Shown one piece after another: positions 1 to 5,968 of a stretch of DNA of 7,685 nt. Source of the stretch: Clostridium sp. SCN 57-10. GTDB lineage: Bacteria > Bacillota > Clostridia > Oscillospirales > Butyricicoccaceae. The position numbers and the translations under genes were made by a program. The stretch covers positions 1 through 7,685 of the forward strand of contig MEFT01000135.1 in assembly GCA_001725215.1 (NCBI GenBank), given 5' to 3'. A model generated the notes under the pieces. That model saw only the letters and a program-made list of their open reading frames with translations, was not told where the DNA came from and did not search any database. The first letter of the stretch is position 1; each line of letters begins with the position of its first letter.

Positions 1-1184
1 CGGGCGGGCCGGACGGCGGAGACGGCGGCGTGGGTTGCAGCGTCATCTTTGTGGTGGACGAGCACATGAGCACGCTGCTCGACTTCCGCTTTAAACGCAA
101 GTATGAAGCGGCGGCGGGCGAGCCGGGCGATAAAAAGCGGTGCAGCGGGCGTGCGGGCGCCGCTCTCATCATTCGTGTACCGCGCGGCACGCTCATTAAG
201 GATGCCGAATCTGGCGCGCTGATGCACGATATGTCGGATGACGCGCCGTATGTCGCCGTCCGCGGCGGACGAGGCGGCTGGGGCAACGCACGCTTTTCCA
301 CGCCGACACGGCAGGCGCCGCGCTTTGCAAAGCCGGGCCAGGAAGGTGAGGAACGCACCATCCTGCTTGAGCTTAAGCTGATCGCCGACGTGGGCCTGAT
401 CGGCTTTCCGAACGTCGGCAAAAGCACGCTGCTTTCGGTGATTTCCAAGGCGCAGCCGAAAATTGCGAACTATCATTTTACCACACTATCGCCCAACCTC
501 GGCGTGGTATATGTCGGCGAGGGTGCGTCGTTTGTCGCCGCCGACATTCCCGGCCTCATCGAGGGCGCCGCGCAGGGTGCGGGGCTTGGGCACGACTTCC
601 TGCGCCACATTGACCGCTGCCGTCTGCTCGTGCACGTCGTCGACGTGTCGGGCAGCGAGTATCGCGACCCGGTGGCCGACCTTGACGCCATCAACGAAGA
701 GCTGGCCGGTTACAGCGAGGCGCTTTCGCAGCGCCCGCAGATCATCGCGGCGAACAAGAGTGATATTCTGGAGGCGGACAGCGAGAACATGAAGCGTCTG
801 CGCGCCCGTGCGGAGGAGCTTGGCTATCCCGTCTACGAGATTTCGGCCGCGACGCGCGCCGGCGTAGACACGCTGATTCACGCTGTGTGGCACGCGCTCG
901 AGCAGCTGCCGCCAGTCGCCATCTTCGAGGATGAATATGTCCCCGAGGAGCCGACCGTCACCGAGCGTGACATCCATATTGAGGTGCGCGACGGCGTTTA
1001 CTATGTTACCGGCGCGTGGTGCGAGAAGGTACTGTCGTCAGTCAATTTCGATGACTACGAATCACGCATGTATTTCGAGCGTATCCTGCGCCGCGCAGGC
1101 GTGTTTGACATGCTTGAAAAGGCGGGTATTGAGGAGAAGGATACCGTCGATTTCTGCGGATGGGAATTTGAATACGTTTATTGA
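1..1184 (+). CDS. obg: Obg/CgtA GTPase, 5' end outside window
   Basis: Obg is an essential GTPase that binds the 50S ribosomal subunit, takes part in its maturation and links growth to nucleotide state. The reading frame is open from the first base, so the gene starts upstream; comparison with the usual 425-430 residues suggests about 30 N-terminal residues are missing, and 393 are present. In order I see the end of the glycine-rich Obg fold (GGPDGGDGG at 3-29, ending RGGRGGWGNARF near 265-297), then the G domain: G1 GFPNVGKST (402-428), the switch region with HFTT (474-485), G3 DIPGLIEGA (543-569), G4 NKSD (753-764) and G5 SAA (843-851). A C-terminal OCT domain follows (about 957-1181), ending in an acidic-aromatic tail. 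All GTPase motifs are intact. A GTG at position 30 can be read as a start, but it lies inside the conserved Obg fold and is not the true start. The gene is closed by the terminator at 1200-1240, so it is probably the last gene of its operon. Confidence 0.97.
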   Translation, partial: GGPDGGDGGVGCSVIFVVDEHMSTLLDFRFKRKYEAAAGEPGDKKRCSGRAGAALIIRVPRGTLIKDAESGALMHDMSDDAPYVAVRGGRGGWGNARFSTPTRQAPRFAKPGQEGEERTILLELKLIADVGLIGFPNVGKSTLLSVISKAQPKIANYHFTTLSPNLGVVYVGEGASFVAADIPGLIEGAAQGAGLGHDFLRHIDRCRLLVHVVDVSGSEYRDPVADLDAINEELAGYSEALSQRPQIIAANKSDILEADSENMKRLRARAEELGYPVYEISAATRAGVDTLIHAVWHALEQLPPVAIFEDEYVPEEPTVTERDIHIEVRDGVYYVTGAWCEKVLSSVNFDDYESRMYFERILRRAGVFDMLEKAGIEEKDTVDFCGWEFEYVY

Positions 1185-1199
1185 TTTGCTCCTAAATCA

Positions 1200-1240
1200 G
1201 AAGCCTGCGTTGCGTCTGCAATGCAGGCTTCGCTTTTTTT
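1200..1240 (+). terminator. Intrinsic terminator of obg
   Basis: A 14-base-pair stem (1200-1213 with 1218-1231, one G-T wobble at 1209/1222) closes a GTCT tetraloop. It is followed by CG and seven T residues (1234-1240). It begins 15 bases after the obg stop codon. This is a textbook rho-independent terminator and separates obg from the next gene. Confidence 0.93.
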
Positions 1241-1312
1241 GAAGGGCACGAAATAAGCGATATTGATGTTATGGAAGCCTGAAAAATATGGAAAAGCAAA
1301 AGAAACCGTGCT

Positions 1313-1336
1313 ATATTGGATATAAAAAGCCAATAT
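1313..1336. repeat. Inverted repeat upstream of the Cys-rich gene promoter
   Basis: ATATTGG (1313-1319) and its perfect complement CCAATAT (1330-1336) are separated by 10 A/T-rich bases. The right arm ends 5 bases before the -35 box of the promoter at 1342-1370. The placement suits a regulator-binding site, but a 7-base arm pair in AT-rich DNA can arise by chance, and no known operator was recognised. Confidence 0.4.
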
Positions 1337-1341
1337 GGACG

Positions 1342-1370
1342 TTGTTACGATTCAATCGAACTCATATACT
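1342..1370 (+). promoter_or_regulatory. Sigma-A-type promoter of the Cys-rich gene
   Basis: TTGTTA (1342-1347), a spacer of exactly 17 bases and TATACT (1365-1370) match the housekeeping sigma consensus well. The predicted start of transcription is near 1377, giving a leader of about 25 bases before the ATG at 1402. The promoter lies inside the longer reading frame that opens at 1288, which argues against that upstream start and against the ATG at 1372. Confidence 0.75.
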
Positions 1371-1388
1371 AATGGATCGTGAGAAAGT

Positions 1389-1394
1389 GAGGAG
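1389..1394 (+). promoter_or_regulatory. Ribosome binding site deciding the start at 1402
   Basis: GAGGAG lies 7 bases before the ATG at 1402, an optimal Shine-Dalgarno arrangement. The alternative ATG at 1372 has no comparable site, and the one at 1288 has only a weaker GGAAG 10 bases upstream and precedes the promoter. Confidence 0.8.
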
Positions 1395-1401
1395 CGCTGA
1401 A

Positions 1402-1938
1402 ATGGCAATACATAGGTTCAGCATGATATTCGACGGCTTGAAAAAAGAGCTCGGCGAAGATGAAGCGAGAAGAATATTTCCAGAATACAGCTCGCTGCCC
1501 GATGAGAGTCGCAAAATGAGCGCCAAAGAGCAATTTGAGCTGGCTCACAGCATTATGGAACGAATGGACCACTCTTTGGAGCGAGAGCAAATCAAAAAAA
1601 TCAGGCACAGCCATGTATGCAATTTAACAAGGGCGCAGGTGCGGGAATTCATAGAGCTGAAAGAGCGGTGCGAAAGCTTGGACGAATTACTTACGGCTTG
1701 CGGCTGTATCAAGCAAGGGGACGGCGCTTATTTGCTCCGATGGGATAACGACAAATGTGTTTGCGGGCTGTGCAGAAATCTTGATGCGTATGAACCAATA
1801 TCCAAGACATGGTGCGAATGCTGCAACGGACATGTGATCAAGAGCTACAGCTGGGTTTGCGGGTTGCCGATTAGCTCTGAATTTGTGGAGACCTATGCCA
1901 GCGGCGGAAAAAGCTACTCTTTTAAGCTTTCAGTTTGA
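1402..1938 (+). CDS. Cys-rich protein of unknown function (DUF6144-like)
   Basis: This gene encodes 178 residues; the function is unknown. The N-terminal half (about residues 1-70) is charged and helical in character. The C-terminal half carries 11 cysteines overall, with the clusters CGC (100-102), CVCGLC (119-124) and CECC (138-141), then an ending with ISSEFVETYASGG and an aromatic strand. That arrangement (a Cys cluster, a PIS-WCECC-NGHV block and a closing ES/ET-GG strand) resembles, from memory, DUF6144-type proteins; this match is unverified. Paired cysteines could bind zinc, an Fe-S cluster or form a redox site, which is inference. No signal peptide or membrane segment is visible, so it is probably cytoplasmic. 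The start at 1402 was chosen from the promoter (1342-1370) and GAGGAG site. A longer frame from 1288 adds 38 residues but would begin upstream of that promoter. The gene stands alone and converges on the protease gene. Base composition is less GC-rich than in obg or mtaB. Confidence 0.8.
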   Translation: MAIHRFSMIFDGLKKELGEDEARRIFPEYSSLPDESRKMSAKEQFELAHSIMERMDHSLEREQIKKIRHSHVCNLTRAQVREFIELKERCESLDELLTACGCIKQGDGAYLLRWDNDKCVCGLCRNLDAYEPISKTWCECCNGHVIKSYSWVCGLPISSEFVETYASGGKSYSFKLSV

Positions 1939-1956
1939 TGTGCCGCGGCAAAAAGG

Positions 1957-2002
1957 AAAAGCTGCCTCACGGCTGTGCAAGCTCAGTCGTGAGGCAGCTT
2001 TT
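1957..2002. terminator. Bidirectional terminator between convergent genes
   Basis: A perfect 15-base inverted repeat (1957-1971 with 1988-2002, core GCTGCCTCACG) encloses a 16-base loop. The arms end in AAAA and TTTT, so a T-run follows the hairpin on either strand. It starts 18 bases after the stop of the plus-strand Cys-rich gene and 83 bases beyond the stop of the minus-strand protease gene. It can therefore end transcription from both sides. No other gene or signal was found in 2003-2085. Confidence 0.88.
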
Positions 2003-2085
2003 ATCAGATCGAAATCGAATGATAAGAGGATCAGGCAACCATTGGGTCATGCCGGAGAGCGATGCGTACAGAACGGTTATGCATA

Positions 2086-2931
2086 TCAAAACAGTTCGGC
2101 GAATGCCGTAAACTCTTGATCAAGAAGCGAGAGCGGGAGACACGCGATTTTATCCATCGAATACGTTTTCTGCAGATGTCTGATAAAACGGCAGCCTAAA
2201 TAGTATCCGACGTCGCAATAGCCTTCGAAATGGCGCCAATCTCCGAAAAAATCCTGTGTACTTTGATTGGTATTCAACCTCTTAAGATATTCAGCTTTGA
2301 TCCTGCGTTCGTTTGCAACACACCAGTTGAGCCAATCGCCTTGGGCTTTTTGATGATAATAGCATTCGTCATGGCAGAGCGTTTGCTCAAATACCATGGC
2401 GACCCCTTCCTGATATAGCGGCAGAATCGATTTTTCTCTTTGGGAGCTAGCGCAAATGACCGATCCGCGTTCCGTTTTATGCCACAAATGCCCCATTTCG
2501 TGAAATATGAGCGCCCGCATGCTGACGTCGTCACACCAACTCAGCTCGACAATTTTTTCAATGCCGAGTAAGATGGCATCACCCGAGTCAAGCGTTGTTG
2601 CCCAGCCTGCTCCATTGCATAAGCCTAAGTATAAAACGATGGTGATATCGGCGCTGTCATCAAACCAATCGTTCGCATGATGAAGCAATGCTTGGGTGGC
2701 AGAGCAAAATGACTTGTGAGCCAGCGCAAGTTGATCATGCTGTGTAAGCGACTTTGCGATGGTCGACATAACCTCATTCTGAAAATCATAATCGCGTGCA
2801 TCTCGCTCGCATTTATCGGGCAACTGCGGTGAAACACAGGCGGCATATGTTCTCCATCTATGCAGATCAAACGGAGTATGCAAAAACAGCTGCCGAATTT
2901 GATCGTATGTGTCGACGATTCGAATGGGCAT
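2086..2931 (-). CDS. Zincin-type metalloprotease-like protein (HEMGH)
   Basis: This gene encodes 281 residues. The clearest motif is the zinc-binding HExxH as HEMGH (residues 144-148, in a hydrophobic LIFHEMGHLWH context). An EGVAMVFEQ segment lies about 27 residues further on (E175 to Q183); its E175 or E182 could be the third metal ligand, as in gluzincins. The C-terminal third has a conserved-looking GYCDVGYYLG block (237-246) and ends in short helices. No signal peptide or membrane segment is visible, so the protein is probably cytoplasmic. Substrate and exact family are unknown to me; it resembles uncharacterised predicted Zn-dependent proteases of Clostridia. The start at 2931 follows GGAGG with 9 bases of spacing. 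The frame stays open a further 45 codons upstream, but those overlap the end of mtaB. The start lies 38 bases after the mtaB stop with no terminator between, so the two are probably co-transcribed. GC is lower than in mtaB. Confidence 0.82.
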   Translation of the reverse strand: MPIRIVDTYDQIRQLFLHTPFDLHRWRTYAACVSPQLPDKCERDARDYDFQNEVMSTIAKSLTQHDQLALAHKSFCSATQALLHHANDWFDDSADITIVLYLGLCNGAGWATTLDSGDAILLGIEKIVELSWCDDVSMRALIFHEMGHLWHKTERGSVICASSQREKSILPLYQEGVAMVFEQTLCHDECYYHQKAQGDWLNWCVANERRIKAEYLKRLNTNQSTQDFFGDWRHFEGYCDVGYYLGCRFIRHLQKTYSMDKIACLPLSLLDQEFTAFAELF

Positions 2932-2940
2932 GGTATAGAC

Positions 2941-2945
2941 CTCCC
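2941..2945 (-). promoter_or_regulatory. Ribosome binding site deciding the protease start
   Basis: On the minus strand GGAGG (2945-2941, within GCGGGAGG) sits 9 bases before the ATG at 2931. It lies in the 38-base gap between the mtaB stop and the protease start. This makes 2931 the start in preference to the upstream in-frame ATG at 3066, which would lie within mtaB. Confidence 0.8.
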
Positions 2946-2969
2946 GCTCATTTCGTTTTGCCGCGTTGA

Positions 2970-4256
2970 TTACAGCTCGCCGATCAAGCGCCCCTCGCGG
3001 ACGTCCGTGATACGCACGCGGCGCAGCTCGTTGTGCAAATCTTCGCCCGGCGCCCAAACGGCGCAATACTGCGGCGTATGCCCCGTGTAGCCTCCGTGCT
3101 CCGCCTGCTCAAACAAAACCTCCACGGTTTCGCCGATCCAGGAATGCAAAAATGCGTCGTGCAGACCGTCGCACACCTCGGCGGCGGCGGCGGCGCGCCG
3201 CTCTTTTTCCGCCTTTTCCACCTGCTCGGTCATTACCGCAGCGCGTGTGCCTTCGCGCTTGGAATACGGGAAAATGTGCACCTGCGCAAACGCGCAGCGG
3301 CGCACGAAGGCGAGTGTTTCGGTAAAATCTGCGCCCGTTTCACCCGGGAAGCCGACGATGAGGTCGGTCGTAATGGCGCAGTGGGGGAAGTGGCGGCGCA
3401 GTGTTTCGCACGCGGCGAAAAAGAGTGCCGTATCATAGCGGCGCCCCATGGCGCGCAGCGTTTTGTCGCACCCGCTCTGCATCGAAAGATGAAAATGGGG
3501 GCACAAGATGGGGTGCGCCGCAAGCGCGCGCGCAAACGATTCGGTGATGGTGCGCGGTTCGAGCGAGCCGAGTCGGATGCGCGCTTCAGGCGCGGCGGCG
3601 CATAGCGCGGGTGCAAGCTCCTCAAGCGTCCGCTGCGGCACGAGGTCAAGCCCGTACGAGCTGATTTCGATGCCGGTGAGCACGATTTCGCGGTAGCCCT
3701 CGCGCGCAAGGCGCGCGGCCTCGGCCACCGCCTCGTCAAAGTCCATCGAGCGCGACGGCCCGCGCGCAAAAGGAATCAGGCAGTAGGTGCAGAAATTCTG
3801 GCAGCCGTCCTGAATTTTAAGCAGCGCGCGGGTGCGCCCCGCAAGCCCGCCCGCCGGGAGCGCTTCAAACGGCTTTTTGGCGAGCGCGGGCGGAATGGCA
3901 TACTGCACGCGCGCGCCGCCCTGCGCCGCTTCGGCCAACTCGACGATGCGCCCTTTGTCGCTCGCGCCGAGCACAATGTCGGCGCCACACAGGGTGCGCA
4001 CTTCGTCGGGCTTAATTTGCGCATAGCATCCGCAGACAATGAGCGTGCCGCTCGGGTTGAGACGCTTGGCGCGGCGCGCGGCGGCGCGCGATTTTTTGTC
4101 GCCCAGCGCCGTCACGGTGCAGGTGTTGATAATGTAAACGTCGGCCGCGGCGGAAAAATCAACCAATGTGTGCCCGCGGGCGGTGAAAAGCTGTTCGAGC
4201 GCCTGCGTTTCAAACTGATTTGTCTTGCAGCCAAGCGTATAAAATGCAATTTTCAT
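2970..4256 (-). CDS. mtaB: tRNA t6A37 methylthiotransferase MtaB
   Basis: MtaB is a radical-SAM enzyme with two [4Fe-4S] clusters that adds a methylthio group to t6A at position 37 of ANN-decoding tRNAs, giving ms2t6A, which supports codon reading accuracy. The predicted protein has 428 residues, the normal family size. The N-terminal methylthiotransferase domain carries its three cluster cysteines in LGCKTN (C10), NTCTVT (C46) and CGCYAQ (C77). The radical-SAM domain has CQNFCTYC (C152, C156, C159). A TDLIVGFPGET segment follows, and the C-terminus is a TRAM-like RNA-binding domain ending in REGRLIGEL. The LGCKTNQFET opening favours MtaB over MiaB or RimO. The start at 4256 begins the conserved MKIAFYTLGC; the frame extends 15 codons upstream only through the promoter. 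GC is high (a sampled 60-base line is about two-thirds G+C). It is divergent from the carboxypeptidase gene and followed closely by the protease gene. Confidence 0.95.
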   Translation of the reverse strand: MKIAFYTLGCKTNQFETQALEQLFTARGHTLVDFSAAADVYIINTCTVTALGDKKSRAAARRAKRLNPSGTLIVCGCYAQIKPDEVRTLCGADIVLGASDKGRIVELAEAAQGGARVQYAIPPALAKKPFEALPAGGLAGRTRALLKIQDGCQNFCTYCLIPFARGPSRSMDFDEAVAEAARLAREGYREIVLTGIEISSYGLDLVPQRTLEELAPALCAAAPEARIRLGSLEPRTITESFARALAAHPILCPHFHLSMQSGCDKTLRAMGRRYDTALFFAACETLRRHFPHCAITTDLIVGFPGETGADFTETLAFVRRCAFAQVHIFPYSKREGTRAAVMTEQVEKAEKERRAAAAAEVCDGLHDAFLHSWIGETVEVLFEQAEHGGYTGHTPQYCAVWAPGEDLHNELRRVRITDVREGRLIGEL

Positions 4257-4259
4257 GAA

Positions 4260-4269
4260 ATCACCCCAT
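4260..4269 (-). promoter_or_regulatory. mtaB leader with Shine-Dalgarno GGGGTGAT
   Basis: On the minus strand the bases just before the mtaB ATG read ATGGGGTGAT (4269-4260) followed by TTC and the start codon. GGTGAT matches the 3' part of the extended Shine-Dalgarno sequence at a sensible spacing. The same bases can be read as a two-codon ORF ATG-GGG-TGA. With the promoter at 4301-4273 the whole leader would be only about 10-13 bases long. Confidence 0.55.
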
Positions 4270-4272
4270 AGA

Positions 4273-4301
4273 ATTGTATCTAAAGTCGAGTTCAATGTCA
4301 A
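4273..4301 (-). promoter_or_regulatory. Near-consensus sigma-A promoter of mtaB
   Basis: On the minus strand TTGACA (4301-4296, perfect -35), a 17-base spacer and TACAAT (4278-4273, five of six at -10) form the best promoter in the window. Transcription should start near 4269-4266, leaving a leader of about 10-13 bases before the ATG at 4256. It would drive mtaB and, by read-through, the protease gene. Confidence 0.8.
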
Positions 4302-4334
4302 AACATATTCAGCGCAGCGTGCTCATACCATGGC

Positions 4335-4342
4335 AAAGGAGG
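4335..4342 (+). promoter_or_regulatory. Ribosome binding site deciding the carboxypeptidase start
   Basis: AAAGGAGG lies 8 bases before the ATG at 4351, next to a clear signal peptide. Upstream in-frame ATGs at 4255 and 4330 lack such a site. I could not find a convincing promoter for this gene in the 94 bases between it and mtaB. Confidence 0.85.
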
Positions 4343-4350
4343 GATTTGCC

Positions 4351-5394
4351 ATGAAAAAAGCCATCTGCTTTATGCTTTGCGCAATGTTTCTTGCGCTGCC
4401 TGCGTTTGCTGTAACAAGCGCCGCACCGCTGTCGGGAATCACGGCTCCGTCCGCCCTGCTGATACATCCGTCGGGCGAAATATTGTTTGAAAAGAACCCG
4501 CATGAAAAGCGGAATCCGGCAAGCGTGACGAAGATCATGACCATGCTGCTTGTGATGGAGGCCATCGAGCGCGGCGATCTTAAAATGACCGATATGGTCA
4601 CCGGCTCTGATCACTCGCGGTCAATGGGCGGAACGCAGATCTGGCTTGCTGCGGGGGAGCAGATGTCAGTGTCCGATATGCTCAAATGCGTTGCGGTTGG
4701 AATGAACGACACGCATTTTGTCAACGCCAGCGGACTGGATGCCGAAGGACATGTGACAAGTGCTTATGACGTGGCGATGATGTCCGTCGAACTCATGAAG
4801 CACGAAGTCATTTTTGACTTTACGTCGATCTGGATGGACAGCGTTCGAGACGGGAAGTTTCAGCTTGCAAGCACGAATAAGATGCTTAAGACCTACGACG
4901 GCCTGAACGGGTTGAAAACCGGGTATACAAGCCAATCGGGATATAGCATGTCGGCTTCGGCGACGCGCGGCCCGATGTCTCTCATTGCCGTTGTACTCGG
5001 CGCAAAGACCAAAGAGGCGCGTACGGCGGATATTTCCGCCATGCTCAACTATGGCTTTGCAACATATACTTCGGTTACACCGAGTGCCGACACGCCGCTG
5101 ATGCCTATTCCCGTGAAGATGGGCGTCGCCCCTGCCGTGCCCTGCCGGCTGGCGGATAGCACGCCGATTCTGATCGAGAAGCAGGCTATTTCGGGCATTA
5201 AAAAAGAGCTGTCGCTCATGCCGTTTGTGTCTGCGCCCGTCGAGGAGGGGCAGCAGGTGGGTTCTTTGTATGTTTTTTCGGGCGAGCAGCAAATCTGTGA
5301 AATCCCCGTCATCGCAACAGAACCGGTCGCGCGGCTCGGCTTTTTCGGTATCTGGCTCATGTTGCTGCGCACGGCTGCGTGGGGTACAAAATAA
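4351..5394 (+). CDS. DacF-type D-Ala-D-Ala carboxypeptidase lacking SxN motif
   Basis: Family members (MEROPS S11, low-molecular-weight PBPs) remove the terminal D-Ala from peptidoglycan stem peptides outside the membrane. The 347-residue product has a Sec signal peptide (residues 1-20, cut near AFA), the catalytic SVTK (S58, K61), and KTG (189-191, in GLKTGYTS). A beta-rich C-terminal domain follows, ending in a hydrophobic anchor-like stretch (about 331-340). The third catalytic motif, SxN, is absent. After MLKCVAV (110-116) the chain jumps directly to GMNDTHFVN (117-125). In relatives such as B. subtilis DacF about 33 residues, holding SGND and a helix, lie between these blocks. The frame is kept. 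Total length is short by about the same amount (B. subtilis DacF has 389 residues). Without SxN the enzyme is unlikely to be active, unless the gap is an assembly artefact. The start was chosen from the AAAGGAGG site and signal peptide. It is divergent from mtaB; no clear terminator follows. Confidence 0.88.
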   Translation: MKKAICFMLCAMFLALPAFAVTSAAPLSGITAPSALLIHPSGEILFEKNPHEKRNPASVTKIMTMLLVMEAIERGDLKMTDMVTGSDHSRSMGGTQIWLAAGEQMSVSDMLKCVAVGMNDTHFVNASGLDAEGHVTSAYDVAMMSVELMKHEVIFDFTSIWMDSVRDGKFQLASTNKMLKTYDGLNGLKTGYTSQSGYSMSASATRGPMSLIAVVLGAKTKEARTADISAMLNYGFATYTSVTPSADTPLMPIPVKMGVAPAVPCRLADSTPILIEKQAISGIKKELSLMPFVSAPVEEGQQVGSLYVFSGEQQICEIPVIATEPVARLGFFGIWLMLLRTAAWGTK

Positions 5395-5416
5395 TCGTTA
5401 GTTCATAAAAAATACA

Positions 5417-5445
5417 TTGCCCTGTTTCGAGTATTATGGTATTAT
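5417..5445 (+). promoter_or_regulatory. Promoter of the small P-loop gene
   Basis: TTGCCC (5417-5422), a 17-base spacer and TATTAT (5440-5445), with TGG directly before the -10 box (extended -10). The predicted transcription start is near 5452, about 24 bases before the ATG at 5476, leaving room for the GGGGGA ribosome binding site at 5463-5468. Confidence 0.72.
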
Positions 5446-5475
5446 AAAGGAAATCACGAATAGGGGGAATTCCTT

Positions 5476-5889
5476 ATGGTTAAAGTCATCATGGGCAGAC
5501 GCGGCTCGGGTAAGACGAAGCAGGTCATCGATCTGGTCAATACTGCGGTCAACGAAGAAGCCGGCAATGTCGTTTGTGTTGAAAGAGGGCAGAATCTCAG
5601 ATTTAACATTAAATACAGTGCAAAGCTGATTGATATTTCCGAGTATCCGATGGAGCTCGGCTACGAGTCGCTGTTTTCCTATCTGTGCGGTCTGTATTCC
5701 GGGAACTATGACATTACCCACATCTTTGTCGACAGCCTGTATAAAATTACCGGCGAGGATGACGACAGCAAGGCGAGCGGCTTCCTTGAGAAGCTGGAAA
5801 AATTCGCAGAGGCGACGGGCGTGAAATTCACGCTGACCATCAGCGCTGATGCGGAGGGCGCACCCGAGGGCGTAAAAAAGTACTTCTAA
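5476..5889 (+). CDS. Small P-loop NTPase-like protein, function unknown
   Basis: This gene encodes 137 residues. It opens with a Walker A motif, GRRGSGKT (residues 7-14), directly after a short beta strand. A likely Walker B strand is THIFVDS (81-87, acidic residue D86) and a sensor-like strand is KFTLTISAD (117-125). A compact single-domain P-loop fold with little else is therefore likely, and it should bind ATP or GTP. The protein is much shorter than typical AAA+ or RecA-type enzymes, has no signal peptide or membrane helix, and ends in KKYF. Small stand-alone P-loop proteins of this kind occur in Clostridia, but I do not know a function. GGGGGA (5463-5468) precedes the ATG by 7 bases. The gene has its own promoter upstream and its own terminator downstream, so it is probably transcribed alone, possibly with some read-through from the carboxypeptidase gene. 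Confidence 0.82.
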   Translation: MVKVIMGRRGSGKTKQVIDLVNTAVNEEAGNVVCVERGQNLRFNIKYSAKLIDISEYPMELGYESLFSYLCGLYSGNYDITHIFVDSLYKITGEDDDSKASGFLEKLEKFAEATGVKFTLTISADAEGAPEGVKKYF

Positions 5890-5898
5890 GTAAGGTTT

Positions 5899-5933
5899 TA
5901 TAAAAAACCACTCAAAATGAGTGGTTTTTTATA
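5899..5933 (+). terminator. Intrinsic terminator of the P-loop gene
   Basis: A perfect 15-base-pair stem (5899-5913 with 5919-5933), with core ACCACTC/GAGTGGT, closes an AAAAT loop. It is flanked by A6 on the left and T6 on the right. It starts 9 bases after the stop codon. The symmetry could also end transcription on the opposite strand. Its right edge directly abuts the -35 box of the next promoter. Confidence 0.92.
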
Positions 5934-5962
5934 TTTAAAAATGCATGTTGATGTGGTACAAT
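5934..5962 (+). promoter_or_regulatory. Promoter predicting a leaderless lipoprotein mRNA
   Basis: TTTAAA (5934-5939, four of six), a 17-base spacer and TACAAT (5957-5962), with an extended TGG (5954-5956) before the -10 box. Only AGAACC separates the -10 box from the ATG at 5969, so transcription would start at or next to the start codon. No Shine-Dalgarno sequence lies in front of this ATG. Confidence 0.65.
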
Positions 5963-5968
5963 AGAACC

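Noticed and set aside
486..977. 163-codon minus-strand open frame inside obg
   Set aside because: It is antisense to intact GTPase motifs, with no ribosome binding site or recognisable domain.
1288..1401. N-terminal extension of the Cys-rich protein from ATG 1288 or ATG 1372
   Set aside because: A TTGTTA-17-TATACT promoter lies at 1342-1370 and a strong GAGGAG site precedes ATG 1402; the earlier ATGs lie before the predicted transcript start.
2095..2108. Small hairpin CGGC-GAAT-GCCG near the protease 3' end
   Set aside because: It is a 4-base-pair stem inside coding sequence with no T-run; the bidirectional terminator at 1957-2002 is the better candidate.
2932..3066. 45-codon extension of the protease upstream of 2931
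   Set aside because: It overlaps the mtaB 3' end, reads as an Arg/Ala-rich shadow of high-GC mtaB, and a good GGAGG site supports 2931.
3033..3605. 190-codon open frame on the plus strand inside mtaB
   Set aside because: It is antisense to a complete, motif-verified mtaB; high GC produces long shadow frames, and its composition is not protein-like.
4274..4309. Possible plus-strand promoter for the carboxypeptidase (TTGTAT ... CATATT)
   Set aside because: The spacing is 24 bases, too long for a standard sigma-A promoter.
4666..5292. 208-codon minus-strand open frame inside the carboxypeptidase gene
   Set aside because: It is rich in Arg/His, a typical antisense shadow, and the plus-strand frame carries signal peptide, SxxK and KTG.
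5945..5968. Alternative lipoprotein start at ATG 5945
   Set aside because: It lies within the promoter spacer and adds residues before the positively charged n-region of the signal peptide.
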